Part shown: positions 1 through 8,962 of the stretch, piece by piece | Layout: each line of letters begins with the position of its first letter | Position numbering within the stretch: the stretch's first letter is position 1 | Source: Chrysochromulina tobinii | Lineage: Eukaryota > Haptophyta > Prymnesiales > Chrysochromulinaceae | Assembly: GCA_001275005.1 (NCBI GenBank) | Contig: JWZX01001687.1 | Span: forward strand, 1 to 22,919 | Length of the DNA stretch: 22,919 nt | Reading direction: 5' to 3' | Program-made: the position numbers and the translations under genes | The notes under the pieces: model-generated | Told to the model about the DNA's origin: nothing | What the model saw: only the letters and a program-made list of their open reading frames with translations | The model's database searches: none

Positions 1-131
1 GCTATGGCGTGTTCCGGCGGCATCGACGGGGTAGGGCGATGGCGCCAGCGGTGGAGCAGCACCCGAGGTGGTCATGCCGCCCGCCCCAGCTTCTTGCGGC
101 CGCTTCTACACGCGTAGATGCTTCTTGCATG

Positions 132-448
132 AACGCTGCGTCTGTGTAGAGCTGCTCGGCGTGTCAGATCCACCCGAGGCTTGCAAGGTCAGCTTCCACG
201 CAAGACTCAACATGAGCTCGTTGAGGTGTCCCATCTGCATGGTCGACGACCTCGACGGCGACACGGCGGTGCGCTTGACGGCGGTGCGCTCGACGACGAT
301 ACCGCCACTCTCAGCACCGCCACTGACAGCACAGACGCGGCCACCGATGCGTCGGTGACGCGGGCAGGGCACAGACGCTGCCACCGATGCGTCGGTGACG
401 CAAGCGGACGAATCAGCGGCGGCAGCAGCTCTACACAGACGCAGCGTT
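132..448. repeat. 25-bp perfect inverted repeat, arms about 270 bp apart
   Basis: Bases 132-156 (starting AACGCTGCGTCTG) are the exact reverse complement of bases 424-448 (ending CAGACGCAGCGTT). The match stops at both edges: 131 against 449 and 157 against 423 do not pair. The DNA between the arms contains the 40-bp direct duplication at 331-410. A transcript could fold into a long-range stem. The pair may also be terminal repeats of a small degenerate element; no flanking target-site duplication was seen. Confidence 0.75.
331..410 (+). repeat. Two-copy 40-bp direct repeat with internal hairpin
   Basis: The first 31 bases of the two units (331-361 and 371-401) match except for one base (G in the first copy, T in the second). 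Each unit contains CACCGATGCGTCGGTG, a 6-bp stem with a 4-base loop. A partial third copy of the ACAGACGC start lies inside the right arm of the inverted repeat near 435. Confidence 0.8.
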
Positions 449-1013
449 GGCGGTGGCGAGGGTGTGATGATGGTGGCGGAGGTGATGGTGACGGTGGGCA
501 AGGCGGCGGCGAGGGCGGCGGTGGTGGCGGCCTTGTATAACGTACTGTCGGCAGACGCGCCCGTTGGCGCGCCTCCCGAAGGAAACGCAAAAGAAATCAC
601 TCGACGCCGCCGTCGCGTGACGACGACGGTGTCGAGTAACGACGAAATCATGGCGACCGGCAGCTTGCCCGCCGCGTTATCGCTGCCTGCCGCCATCAGC
701 AGCGGTTGTGCGCGCTTGACGCCGCCTTGTGTCACTGCGCTCCTTGACCTTCGCTGCACACTTGGCGCGCTCGTTGCGCCGCGCCTCCGTCATCGCCTTG
801 ACAGACACGCGATCGCACGCGCTGCGACGACGGGGGCGCACAAGGCCGTGCCCGCAGCAGATCTGCGGCGTTGTGTGCATGGGTTGGCGATGTGCAGCGC
901 GGTCGCGTGGCACGAGCGGTCACGGTGACAAGGAGGCACTTCGGACAGGAAAGGTGTGAGAAGCGCGCGTGGCAGCGCGGCGTGGCAGCCACACCTTAAA
1001 AAAGGAAAAGCAC

Positions 1014-1040
1014 GCGCGCCTCGTCCTCGGCGAGGCGCGC
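1014..1040. repeat. GC-rich hairpin
   Basis: GCGCGCCTCG at 1014-1023 pairs perfectly with CGAGGCGCGC at 1031-1040 across a 7-base loop. An A-run (CCTTAAAAAAGG, about 995-1006) lies just upstream. It could be a structural element in a 5' leader of the candidate exon starting at 1053, or chance in GC-rich DNA. Confidence 0.5.
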
Positions 1041-1052
1041 TGCCCAAGGCTG

Positions 1053-1417
1053 ATGTACCTTCTCGACCAACAACGTGCCGGCCTCGATGCGTTGATCGTG
1101 GGCGTGGTCGATCCGTTGATCTTTAGTGTGCACGACGCGCCAATCGGCTCCGCGCTCGTCCAAACTGTAATCAGGAGCTGGATCGTCACCGTTGTGAAGC
1201 GCGAGTGCGCCAGCCATGTGCACGAGGTGGTCGACAGCGAGGTGGCGTTGAGCAAGCGCGTAGTCACGTCAGACAACGATCCGATCACGTGCGTCGCGTT
1301 TGTACTCGTAGAGCACATCGACCTTGCTGTTTACGAGCCTGAGTGTGCGCAGAGCAAGGCTGCCGCTGCCGCAGCCGCATCCAGCGACGAGCTCGTCGCC
1401 GCCAAGTCCACCACAAG
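1053..1417 (+). CDS. Candidate first coding exon, unknown protein
   Basis: The frame open from 969 to 1574 has its first ATG at 1053. From there to 1417 it encodes about 121 residues of ordinary composition: hydrophobic beta-like stretches (LIVGVVDPLIF, WIVTVVK, CVAFVLVEHI) and a final Ala-run. At 1418 the sequence CACAAG/GTACGT is a strong 5' splice-site match, splitting an AGG codon in phase 2. Beyond it the frame turns into Arg/Ser/Leu-rich sequence over a degenerate repeat of about 20 bp. I could not place the matching 3' exon. No family is recognised. The opposite strand is also open here, so both direction and reality are uncertain. Confidence 0.25.
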
Positions 1418-1437
1418 GTACGTCCGACTCCGACCAT

Positions 1438-1500
1438 CCTTACTTCGCCCGGTTCGACGCTTATTCGTCCGGTTCGGCGCTTACTTCGGCTTACTTCGAC
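1438..1500 (+). repeat. Degenerate ~20-bp tandem repeat
   Basis: CTTACTTCGCCCGGTTCGACG, CTTATTCGTCCGGTTCGGCG, CTTACTTCGG and CTTACTTCGAC follow one another as decaying copies of one unit. They lie just after the putative 5' splice site at 1418, so they are probably intronic or intergenic. Confidence 0.6.
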
Positions 1501-1708
1501 TTTTTCGGATACAGTCACGCTCCAGTGGCACAAAGCTGATCCAAAGGTATCACCCTGTTCCACAAGTCAACTAAAATCACGGAAAAACGCGCTTACTGTT
1601 AAGCGCGCTGCTTACCGCTAATGAACCGATCATCCGAAAAGGGAATTCCGCGGAGTGCACAGGGAGTGCATCAGCAACCTCGAGGGATGTCTGGTGAAGG
1701 AGGAGAAG

Positions 1709-3194
1709 ATGCCTCCTCCGCGCACCAGCACGTCGGCGGTCCTTTCGTGCACGCCCAAGCGGCTCTTCCTCGTCGTCCTTTGTCTCTTCGCAGTGATCTT
1801 ATTGACAGAGGTGCTCATGCTCCCCAATCTCATCGGCGTTGCCGCGTTGCCTGTCCCCACGACTGCCGACAACAGCGCACCCGATGAGGGCGCGCAAGTG
1901 GCTGTTGCCGCACCGCCAGCCTCACTGCGGCCGGTGACCGGCGCGCCACCCAATATCAGCGTCATCATGCCGTGCTACGGGCACGTGCATTTCCTCGAGG
2001 AGGCGCTCAACAGCGTCATCAAGCAGCAGTACCCGCCTGCCGAGATCCTGGTTGTGGACGACGGCTCGCCCGAAGAGTGCGGCAAGTTTGCCAGCGATAT
2101 GCTCGACGGTTCGCTCGCGTCCGCGCGCCGCCGCTCGATCCGACAGCTGCAAACATGGTGGGGCTGGGGCGACGGTGACATGGTACGTTTTCGTGACGAG
2201 GTGCTCGTCACGCCCAACCGTGGCGTCGCGCATGCGCGGAACAGCGGAATCCGGCGCGCGCGCGGCGATTGGATCATGTGCCTGGACGCGGACGACACGG
2301 TCTCGCCCAACTACTTCATGGAAGCGATGGCGCACGTTGCGCAGCAGCCGGCGACCAACCTCGTCTATGCTGACCAGCAATTCTTCGGCGAGTCGCGCTG
2401 GCAGTGGCACGTACCGGACGTACAGCGGGTGGACATGGCCCTTGTGAATGGCCCGCTGCCGCTGATGACGCTCTTCCGGCGCGCGCTCTGGCAGGCGACC
2501 CCCCACGGCTTTGACGAGGCGCTCCCCAAAGGGCACGAGGACTGGGCTTTTTGGCTCCAGCTGACGCGGCTCGCACTCAAGCCTCACAAGCTCGAGGGCT
2601 TCCTGACTCAGGTGATTGCCTTCTGATTCCCTCGGATCGGCCATGGTTGACCATGATTGTCTCCTTTGGCAACTAACATCGAGGGCTCCTCCCCTCACGC
2701 AGTACCGGTTCAAGAAGAACAGCAAGATGCGCAACCGTGAGCTCAACAACCCCGAGGTGCCTCGGCTCCTACGCACACTCTTTGCCGACCTCTACCCGGT
2801 GCGCAAGCTGCTCCTCGACCACCACGAGCTGCTCAAGCCCAACGGCTTCTCGGAGTCGGTACGCATGGACGTGTCGGTCTCGCAGCACCTCTGCCCTCAG
2901 CGATCGGCGCCGCACTTGTGGCGTGGGATGATCCTGCAGGCCAAGAAGGACCATGCCGCCGCCGCGCGTGCGTACAATGACTCCAAGGCGCGCGCTGCGC
3001 CGTACGATTGGCAGCCGGCATTCCGCTTATGGCGCCTCTATAGCTGGCAGCTCGCCGATCCCGCGGCCGCCGAGCGCGAGCGGCAGCACCTGCTGCAGCT
3101 GTGGGGGGCGGCGCAGTTTGCGTGGTACAGCACCGACGTGTGGGGCGAGGTGCTTGACTTTGAGAGCGCGGTGCCAGAGGGGGGAGCGGGGTAG
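1709..3194 (+). CDS. Glycosyltransferase family 2, type II membrane protein
   Basis: The gene has two exons, 1709-2611 and 2703-3194, joined in phase 0 after a CAG (Gln) codon, giving 464 residues. Residues 19-38 are a hydrophobic signal anchor, so the enzyme probably sits in the Golgi or ER with a lumenal catalytic domain. The GT-A fold follows: ISVIMPCYGH near 83-92, VVDDGS near 115-120, a DAD metal/nucleotide-sugar motif at 193-195 within MCLDADDTVSPNYF, and GHEDW at 275-279. These are the usual family 2 landmarks. The second exon adds an alpha-helical, TPR-like C-terminal tail of 163 residues. The sugar donor and acceptor cannot be read from the sequence. ATG 1709 has a purine at -3 and is the first in-frame ATG. 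ATG 1621 and ATG 1687 open an overlapping frame ending at 1887, so either an uORF or a spliced leader is possible. Without splicing, the protein would stop at 2626. Confidence 0.9.
2612..2702 (+). other. Intron of the glycosyltransferase gene (91 bp)
   Basis: The boundaries are GACTCAG/GTGATT and CTCACGCAG/TACCGG. Both flanking frames are in phase 0, and an in-frame TGA at 2624-2626 lies inside the intron. CAACTAAC (about 2670-2677) matches a branch-point consensus about 25 bases before the AG, followed by a C-rich tract. The 5' part holds GTGATTGCC (2612-2620) and CTGATTCCCTCGGATCGG (2623-2640), related to units in the other two introns of the window. Confidence 0.88.
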
Positions 3195-3607
3195 CAGCAC
3201 GCATTCTTCGCACAGCGTAACTTGATGTTCCCCGCCCGGCCCCTGTGGCTGCGGCCGACAGCCGTCGCGGTGGCGTTGTAGCTTGTAGTAACGGTTCGGT
3301 TCGGCTTCGCGGTTCCGAGCTTCGTTAATTATAACGCGGGCGAGAGAGTACTCGGGAAAAGTCGGAAACCGCTCTCCGAACTGTGGGCGCGAAAAAAAGT
3401 CCCGAAATCGCGCCCCGCGGGGTCGGTGGTTAAAAATGACCTACGATCGGATGGTACGCGAACGGTTCGTTCTCGACGCAGCCGACGGGCGAACTACCCC
3501 GTGGTACCACGTACGCGTACCGCTACCGTGTACCGACTCGTATTCGCCGTTTCGCGCCAAGTTATCCTGACACCTGAGATCCGGGGCCGCGAGCCATGGC
3601 TCGGCTG
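3195..3607. other. Spacer between convergent genes
   Basis: This is the shared 3' region of the glycosyltransferase (+) and ankyrin (-) genes. There is a short AT-rich patch (GTTAATTATAAC near 3323). Two adjacent perfect 10-bp palindromes lie at 3501-3510 (GTGGTACCAC) and 3511-3520 (GTACGCGTAC). No gene or RNA is recognised. Confidence 0.6.
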
Positions 3608-6250
3608 TCACCACCACTCAAACTCGTCCGGATCCGACGCTGACTGCCAGCCTAGTGATGCCTGGTCATCGTCCCCCTCGTCGCCAGAGAGATCATCCTC
3701 GCGCGGCTGCTCACGCTCCCGGTGCACGCCAGCACACGCATCCAAGGTGCGCGACACTTCCTGCGCGCGCCGAAAGAGCTCGTGCGGAATGCGAATGGCT
3801 CGGCTGAATTCACTCTCCGAGTTAAGTTGCGTGCTTGGTGCGCGCCACCACTCCAAGTTGAGCTCCTTGGCTTTGCACAGCGTGCGCCGCACCTCCTCTG
3901 CTGTCTGCCTCGAAAGTCCGCTTCTATTCAAGCGGCCAGCGGCCAGCACCTGCTGCACGTTGGCGTTGGCGAGGCTGCTCTCGAGCTCGGCTTTAGCTGC
4001 GGCCAAGCGGGCCACGAGATCAGCCTCCGTGGCACGCGCCGCCTCCTCCTCCTCCAACAGCGGCGAATCCGGCTTGCCTTCGGCGCCCTGGCACAGGAGG
4101 TATCGCAACCTGGCCGCAGCACGCGTCTCGTGGCAGAGCTTCGCCATGTCTCCGCCGCTCGACTTGGTCGCACCCCATGTCCTTCCCTCGCGTCGCTTCG
4201 GGTTGCCGAATGCATCGACTGGCGTGGCCTCGCACAACCTATCCTTGACAGCTTGCGGCGCCGAAAATTCGAATGCAAAGTGCAGCGGCCAGGCCTCGGC
4301 CATGCCCGAGCGCATCGTACACGTCTGCGGCTCCGCCGTCACCAGCACACCAACATTCTCCGCGGCCGCGGCGTCGTAGCCCTCGGTCATTGAGGGACGC
4401 GCATATTTGCAGTGCTGCCCCGGGACGCGCTGGCCCGACGCCATCACTGCGACGTGGAGCGGCAGTGTGGGTGGGGTACGCGGCCGATGCTGCACGTCGT
4501 CGTAGTGCAGTTTCGGCCCACAGCGCACGAGTGCTGGATTGGCGGCGATGAGTGCTCGCAGCGTCTCCGCGGGCGCCACGTTGGTCGCGGCGGCATGGAG
4601 CGGGTTCACGTTGGCGAGGCGGAGCGATTCCGTTCTCAGAGCTCCGAGGGCAGCGAGCCGCGCAATAGCCTGCAGCGAAATCTCAAGGGCTGCCTCCCCC
4701 AGCCCAAAATACAGAAGTGCCTGCAGGGCATCAAGCGCGCCGTGGATGCCGTTTTGTGCACTTTGCTCAAGTCGGTTGAAGATAGACTCATAGATGAGCG
4801 CAGGGGGGTACGCCTCGAGCAGCAACTGCCGCACCTCGCTGCGGCATGCACTCGCACGGCCGCCAGCGACGTAGTGGATCGGCAGCTTGCCGTTCGCGTC
4901 GGGTGTGCCGGCGGCGCGGGGATACGCCGCAAGCAACGTACGGACGAACGCTGCCGGTGCGCCATACTCGCACGCCACGTGAAGAGGCAGCTTGGCACTG
5001 CCTTTGCCAGTCGTGTCGAACCACGTCGCCTGCTCCAATGTGCACGGGTAGCTGGCGGCGTTCGGGTCCATGGTCAGAAGCAGCTGGGCGAGGGCCCCAG
5101 CTCGCTCTCCGGCCGCCTTGAGGCGTATCGCATCATCGGTCGAGGCGATCGAGAGATCCCTCTCCCAGGGCCGAGGCGTCTGTCGACCACACCACGGAAC
5201 GTTATCGTCGAAGACGTCGAAGCGCGCGCCGCGCGCGAGCCAATGTAGTGCACAGAAGCCCGGCCCGGTGAAACTGCGGCTGTGCCGTTTGGGATGAATG
5301 CCCCAGCTGCTGCCGTTGTCGCTGTCGGGAGCGTGGGCGCCGCGCGCGAGGTTGAGCACGTACTCCACCGAACCTACCGGAGCGAGCGCGACGAGAGCCA
5401 ATTCGAGGGCGTCGAGGCCACCAGTCTCGAATGCCCATGCTGGCTCGCGTGGAGGTCGCTGGCTCGCTGGCGTCCCACGACGATCGTACTCCTCGTGCTC
5501 CCACTGCGTGGCCGCATCGTACGCGCGCACCAGCCGCTCGAGGACGGCGGCGGGCGCTCCCGCGACGATCGCCGTGTGCAAAGGTAAGTAGCGTGAGCCC
5601 CACGAGGCTATGTCTAAGGCCGTGGTCAGCTCCGACTTGAGAATACGCTCACACAGGGGCACAAAGTCGGACGGGCCGCGCAGGAGAGCGAGGTGCAACG
5701 GCGGCGCATTCATGTAGCAGTCGCCCGCAAACAAAGGCTCTCCACCACCGGTCAGCTCCTGCGGATCTGCTTTCGCCCGAGCGTAGACGGCGCTCAGGCG
5801 CGCGCCAGCGATGATCAGATGCCCGGCGCTCCATCGGCCTGACGTAGCAAACTCGTCACTTACAAAGTAGTCCGTCACCAGCCGCCGCCAAGCTGTGCAG
5901 ACGAGGCGCGCGTTGCAGAGCTCGCGTAGCCCCCTAGACGCGCTCGCCCAGTCCTTCTCGCCCCGATCCTCAGGGAACTTGAAGCCAGACATGTCGATGT
6001 CGACGCGCTTCAGCACGCAGAGCTGAGCATCTGGATCAGAAAGCACGGAGAACAAGCCGGGCTCCCTTACCAAGTTTGCTCCACGCACCAGGCATACGGG
6101 CTCCCTCACCAAGCTGGTGTCTGCTCCATACACCAGCTGGATGGCGTAGCGCTCCTTGGTTGCGACCCACGCCATTACCGTTCCCTTTCGGCCATTGAGT
6201 GCTGAATTGGCCACGAGGCCTTGAATAGTGACATGCGCGCCAACTTGCAT
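3608..6250 (-). CDS. Ankyrin-repeat protein with N-terminal SH3-like and F-box-like regions
   Basis: This is a single exon of 880 residues, ATG at 6250 and TGA at 3608. Residues 1-62 resemble a KOW/SH3-like barrel (GAHVTIQGLV, then LNGRKGTVMAW, then RYAIQLV). Algal proteins often carry such a module beside ankyrin or MYND domains. Residues 107-128 (LRELCNARLVCTAWRRLV) resemble the second half of an F-box. Ankyrin-type helices follow at about 182-205, 221-245, 330-340, 419-445, 452-480, 548-575, 596-602 and 654-675, with the TPLH-like signatures LPLHTAI, LPLHVACEYG, LPIHYVA, NPLHAAA and LPLHVAV. Residues 730-800 form a charged, probable coiled coil. The tail is acidic and ends in DEFEWW. A stutter (SLVREP and NLVREP near residues 47-64) comes from a short DNA duplication. 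The role is probably a protein-binding scaffold, or a ubiquitin-ligase adaptor if the F-box is real. The partner is unknown. Confidence 0.92.
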   Translation of the reverse strand: MQVGAHVTIQGLVANSALNGRKGTVMAWVATKERYAIQLVYGADTSLVREPVCLVRGANLVREPGLFSVLSDPDAQLCVLKRVDIDMSGFKFPEDRGEKDWASASRGLRELCNARLVCTAWRRLVTDYFVSDEFATSGRWSAGHLIIAGARLSAVYARAKADPQELTGGGEPLFAGDCYMNAPPLHLALLRGPSDFVPLCERILKSELTTALDIASWGSRYLPLHTAIVAGAPAAVLERLVRAYDAATQWEHEEYDRRGTPASQRPPREPAWAFETGGLDALELALVALAPVGSVEYVLNLARGAHAPDSDNGSSWGIHPKRHSRSFTGPGFCALHWLARGARFDVFDDNVPWCGRQTPRPWERDLSIASTDDAIRLKAAGERAGALAQLLLTMDPNAASYPCTLEQATWFDTTGKGSAKLPLHVACEYGAPAAFVRTLLAAYPRAAGTPDANGKLPIHYVAGGRASACRSEVRQLLLEAYPPALIYESIFNRLEQSAQNGIHGALDALQALLYFGLGEAALEISLQAIARLAALGALRTESLRLANVNPLHAAATNVAPAETLRALIAANPALVRCGPKLHYDDVQHRPRTPPTLPLHVAVMASGQRVPGQHCKYARPSMTEGYDAAAAENVGVLVTAEPQTCTMRSGMAEAWPLHFAFEFSAPQAVKDRLCEATPVDAFGNPKRREGRTWGATKSSGGDMAKLCHETRAAARLRYLLCQGAEGKPDSPLLEEEEAARATEADLVARLAAAKAELESSLANANVQQVLAAGRLNRSGLSRQTAEEVRRTLCKAKELNLEWWRAPSTQLNSESEFSRAIRIPHELFRRAQEVSRTLDACAGVHREREQPREDDLSGDEGDDDQASLGWQSASDPDEFEWW

Positions 6251-6668
6251 GGTGCTCCGGTGTGTCTACCATGGCAGTCTTTCCTATGAATATAACAGGA
6301 ATCCTACGGCCCCGGAAAAAAGACACCGGGGGGACCGGTACCGGTATGCGTTTGCGAGATGCTTCGCTCACAAAATATTCCACACAACTGTTCGCGTCCG
6401 AGGATCTAGCGCGTACTGCTCAGCGGTTGTTGGTTTCCTCCTTAATTTACCCATGCAAACGAGGTCGTCGTTTCGTTTCTACGGGCGCAAGTTTGATGAA
6501 GGTCGTGCGATCTGTTCCGGGAGCTCCGAAAAAGATGCATCGTCTATTGTCCCATGGCAGTGCGCCGTCACCTGGTGACCTAGGGCAACGTTCGACTAGC
6601 GCGATGACCCAGTCAAGGACCAACCAAACCCGCCCAAGACGTCGCAGTGGGAGGTGACCAAAGTGGCG
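6251..6668. other. Spacer upstream of the ankyrin gene
   Basis: This probably contains the promoter and 5' leader of the minus-strand ankyrin gene. A perfect 12-bp palindrome ACCGGTACCGGT lies at 6334-6345. Short open frames on the plus strand (for example 6262-6657) are Arg/Ser-rich without a recognisable domain. No RNA gene is seen. Confidence 0.5.
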
Positions 6669-6929
6669 ATGAAGAACATCACGATCCAGTCGGCGGTCGA
6701 TGAAGAGGAGCACGGGACAATACTGCTGGAGGTCGCCCAGTTCCTCAAGCTGTACGACATGGTCAACGCGCGCGTGATGTTGGAGGCGGTTAAGGGTGCC
6801 CCTGCCGTGCGCATGTACGTCTTCGCCGATCTGGCAGGCCCTTTCACCTGCTCAGAGTTTCTAGGTGAACAGCTTCCAATCAACCGACTGCGGTTTGTGG
6901 GAAACACAGTGCTACCGCAACGAGCCTGA
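6669..6929 (+). CDS. Small hypothetical protein or single exon
   Basis: From the ATG at 6669 this encodes 86 residues, ending at TGA 6927-6929. The open frame actually begins after a TAG at 6597-6599 and already reads protein-like upstream of the ATG (a Pro/Lys/Gln-rich stretch, then WEVTKVAMKN). It could therefore be an internal exon whose acceptor is near GACTAG/CGCG at 6599. The composition is balanced and acidic, with amphipathic helices (GTILLEVAQFLKLYD, ARVMLEAVKG) and a hydrophobic strand (VRMYVFADLAG). No family is recognised. It converges on the F-box/WD40 gene. A possible 5' splice site (CTAG/GTGAAC near 6864) lies inside it. Confidence 0.3.
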   Translation: MKNITIQSAVDEEEHGTILLEVAQFLKLYDMVNARVMLEAVKGAPAVRMYVFADLAGPFTCSEFLGEQLPINRLRFVGNTVLPQRA

Positions 6930-7175
6930 GCTCACTACGCCGCAAAGGCCCGCACCTTTCCGGTGCGTGCGCAGTGCTCGCAATGGTGCGGCGCGGAGCA
7001 TCTGGAAGCATCCGTTCACAGTTGAGAGTTGTGGAGCCCCTGGTCAGTAAGCGTGTGCACCCAGTGCGAGTGCCCAGACCCGCGTGTGAGTCGTCGCAAT
7101 TCTGCCTTAATCTTCATTCACACATCTGCACGAGGACCACATTCCAGACACGGGGCACTAGTACTGTAGTGCGAG

Positions 7176-8636
7176 CTAGCGGCCCATCGCGATATGGTGC
7201 GCATGCCAAGGCCGCCAGACGGTCAGTTTGCCAGGGCATCCTTGCGTAAGGCTCGCCACGAAGCCTCCTTGAGCCGCTGAGACCACGACGTTAGACACGC
7301 AGTTCGGAGCCTCTGCGCTGTCGTCCGTGGATACTGCGCGGCTGCCGGTGGAAGATGCGCAGTCAGCGGATGCGGCGTTGCAAATGAGTGCCGCTGTCGC
7401 TTGGAGTTGGAAGGTGACGAGGCTGCAGCTCGGCGCTCCGCGAGGCAGCGTACGCACGTCCGAGTCCGGTGCAGCTTCCGCCAGCGACCAGACGCGCACT
7501 GTCATGCTGGCGTCGCTGCTCACGAGAACATCCCCGCTGAGGGCTACACTGCAGACCCACGCGCGGTGCCCGTGGAGCACTCGCAGCACCTGTCCGCTCG
7601 TCGTCGAGAAGGTCCTGACGGCCTTGTCGCAGCAACCTGTTGCGACCACACCGGCAGCCAGCTGCACGGCGATCACCCAGGCTGGATGTGGAAGCACGAG
7701 CGGCGCGTCGTCCACCTTGATGGCGAACCCGCCGCCATCACTAGTCTCGCGAGGGTGCGCACCGTACCGCCAGACGCGCGCAGTCGTGTCGTGACTCGCA
7801 CTCACGATCGCGCGATCGTCGACGTCGATCGAGGCGACGACTGTGTCCACGACCTGGTTCGTGTGCACGTGGTCCGTGAGCATAGTGCACCACTCCGCGG
7901 AGCTGATCGTCCACACGTGCAGCCTGCCTGAGTAGAAGCCCGCGCATAGGAGCTCCCCCCGCACTGCTAGACTGAAGAGACTGACCTCAGGCGCTTTGAT
8001 TTGAAGTACTCGCTCGTGCGTTTCGACGCTCCACAATATGATGGTCCCGACACTGTCGGCGCTTGCAATGTGCACGCCGTCCGTCGCCACGCAGCAGACG
8101 GTGCTCTGACCCCCACTCAGCACTTTGACTACCCTGCCATCCGGCGTGTAGATCGAGACCTCCCTCGGCGACGCAGACGAGCCTGCGCCGACCATGTGGG
8201 ACGCGTCAGGGAACAGCCGGAGCAAGGTGTAGCCGATGACTGAGTTGGACATTGCTCCATTCGCGCAGCCCTGATGAGTCATGCTATCCACTGCCGCGGT
8301 CAGCTGTGGGGCGCCGCCCAGCCATGCCTCTGGCACGATGCCACTCTTCTGCACACGTTGGCGCCTCTCCGACTGGTACATCTTATTCAGCGGCCGGCAC
8401 GTCAGCGAGACGTGGAGCAGTGAGCTCAGAGGAAGATGATGAAGGATGAGAGCCAAGGCATCGTCGTCGAGGCCGATAAGAATGTTGCTGGTCAGCTGCA
8501 AAGAGTCCGACTTGTCGCAAACCAGCGGCCGGCCATGCCGCTCAGGGCATTGCACAAGCGTATTTCGAAGCGTCATCGGCTGACTAGCGAGGGCGCGTGA
8601 TTGGCTGCGTGGGCTACGATGCGTCCCATTAGTCAT
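7176..8636 (-). CDS. F-box/WD40-repeat protein
   Basis: A single exon of 486 residues, ATG at 8636 and TAG at 7176. Residues 55-90 form an F-box (LDDDALALILHHLPLSSLLHV), the Skp1-binding element of SCF ubiquitin ligases. From about 160 to 475 there are six or seven WD40 blades. Clear blade ends are GTIILWS (197-203), GRLHVWT (237-243), TTARVWR (284-290), KAVRTFS (338-344), MTVRVWS (378-384) and KLTVWR (470-475). Several blades have a GH/HxxxV start, such as LHGHRAWVCSVALSGD. By family knowledge it would recruit a substrate through the propeller for ubiquitination; the substrate is unknown. The N-terminal 50 residues are Arg/Ser/Gln-rich and probably disordered. The last blade is preceded by a Ser/Ala-rich insert (about 420-445). 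It converges on the small ORF ending at 6929. Confidence 0.93.
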   Translation of the reverse strand: MTNGTHRSPRSQSRALASQPMTLRNTLVQCPERHGRPLVCDKSDSLQLTSNILIGLDDDALALILHHLPLSSLLHVSLTCRPLNKMYQSERRQRVQKSGIVPEAWLGGAPQLTAAVDSMTHQGCANGAMSNSVIGYTLLRLFPDASHMVGAGSSASPREVSIYTPDGRVVKVLSGGQSTVCCVATDGVHIASADSVGTIILWSVETHERVLQIKAPEVSLFSLAVRGELLCAGFYSGRLHVWTISSAEWCTMLTDHVHTNQVVDTVVASIDVDDRAIVSASHDTTARVWRYGAHPRETSDGGGFAIKVDDAPLVLPHPAWVIAVQLAAGVVATGCCDKAVRTFSTTSGQVLRVLHGHRAWVCSVALSGDVLVSSDASMTVRVWSLAEAAPDSDVRTLPRGAPSCSLVTFQLQATAALICNAASADCASSTGSRAVSTDDSAEAPNCVSNVVVSAAQGGFVASLTQGCPGKLTVWRPWHAHHIAMGR

Positions 8637-8824
8637 GCCTAGCCAGTCAAGTGAACGATAGTGCTAGCCTTTCACAAAGCACGATTGCGACCCAAGCGCG
8701 GCACCGCTTCGGTCTCCGGCGGAAGGCATTTACGACCCGAACAAGAGCTAGCGGCCTAGCTGACCATTTAGAATGAAAATTATTTGTTGACCAATTCCAC
8801 GCAAGGAGAAGACCTGGACATCCG

Positions 8825-8900
8825 GGCGGCTGGTCGCTTCTCGAGCTCCTGAAATACAATGCTTGAAACAAGAGCTGTCATCCCTGCTAACCAAACCGCC
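8825..8900 (-). promoter_or_regulatory. SECIS element in the 3' UTR of the deiodinase-like gene
   Basis: Read on the minus strand, the element has all SECIS landmarks. The lower helix starts with GGCGG (8900-8896) and pairs with CCGCC (8829-8825), extended by GG-TT/GACC pairs. The 5' half of the non-Watson-Crick quartet is ATGAC (8881-8877). The upper helix AGCTCTTG (8876-8869) pairs with CAGGAGCT (8851-8844), with one G-U pair. The unpaired AA is in the apical loop (8864-8863), 13 bases after TGA. The 3' half of the quartet is CGAG (8843-8840). The ATGA starts about 80 nt after the stop codon at 8963 and about 500 nt after the UGA. This is where eukaryotic selenoprotein mRNAs carry the SBP2-binding hairpin that directs Sec insertion. 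The pairing was done by hand, without a folding program. Confidence 0.85.
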
Positions 8901-8962
8901 ATCACAATGCGCCATCCCACACCCTCCGCAGGCGCAGCACTTTGCGAGCCGATCGAAAGAAG

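Larger units (their letters stand above)
1..1052. other. Gene-poor, repeat-rich region
   Basis: No gene is supported here. Open frames exist on both strands, but they are rich in Arg, Ala and Pro, overlap each other in several frames and show no domain. That is the usual result of GC-rich low-complexity DNA. The stretch holds a 25-bp inverted repeat (132-156 and 424-448), a 40-bp direct duplication (331-410) and a GC-rich hairpin (1014-1040), listed separately. It could be the 3' or upstream region of genes outside the window. Confidence 0.5.

Noticed and set aside
106-928. Overlapping frames on both strands near the left edge
   Set aside because: All are low complexity and depend on repeats. 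None has a domain, and choosing one would be arbitrary.
3426-4379. 317-aa plus-strand open frame
   Set aside because: Ser/Arg/Ala-rich shadow of the ankyrin gene, without domain or homologous motifs.
7173-8756. GAGCTAGCGGCC at 7173-7184 and again at 8745-8756, flanking the F-box/WD40 gene
   Set aside because: Considered as a target-site duplication of a retrogene. Several 12-bp repeats are expected by chance in 23 kb and no poly(A) remnant is seen.
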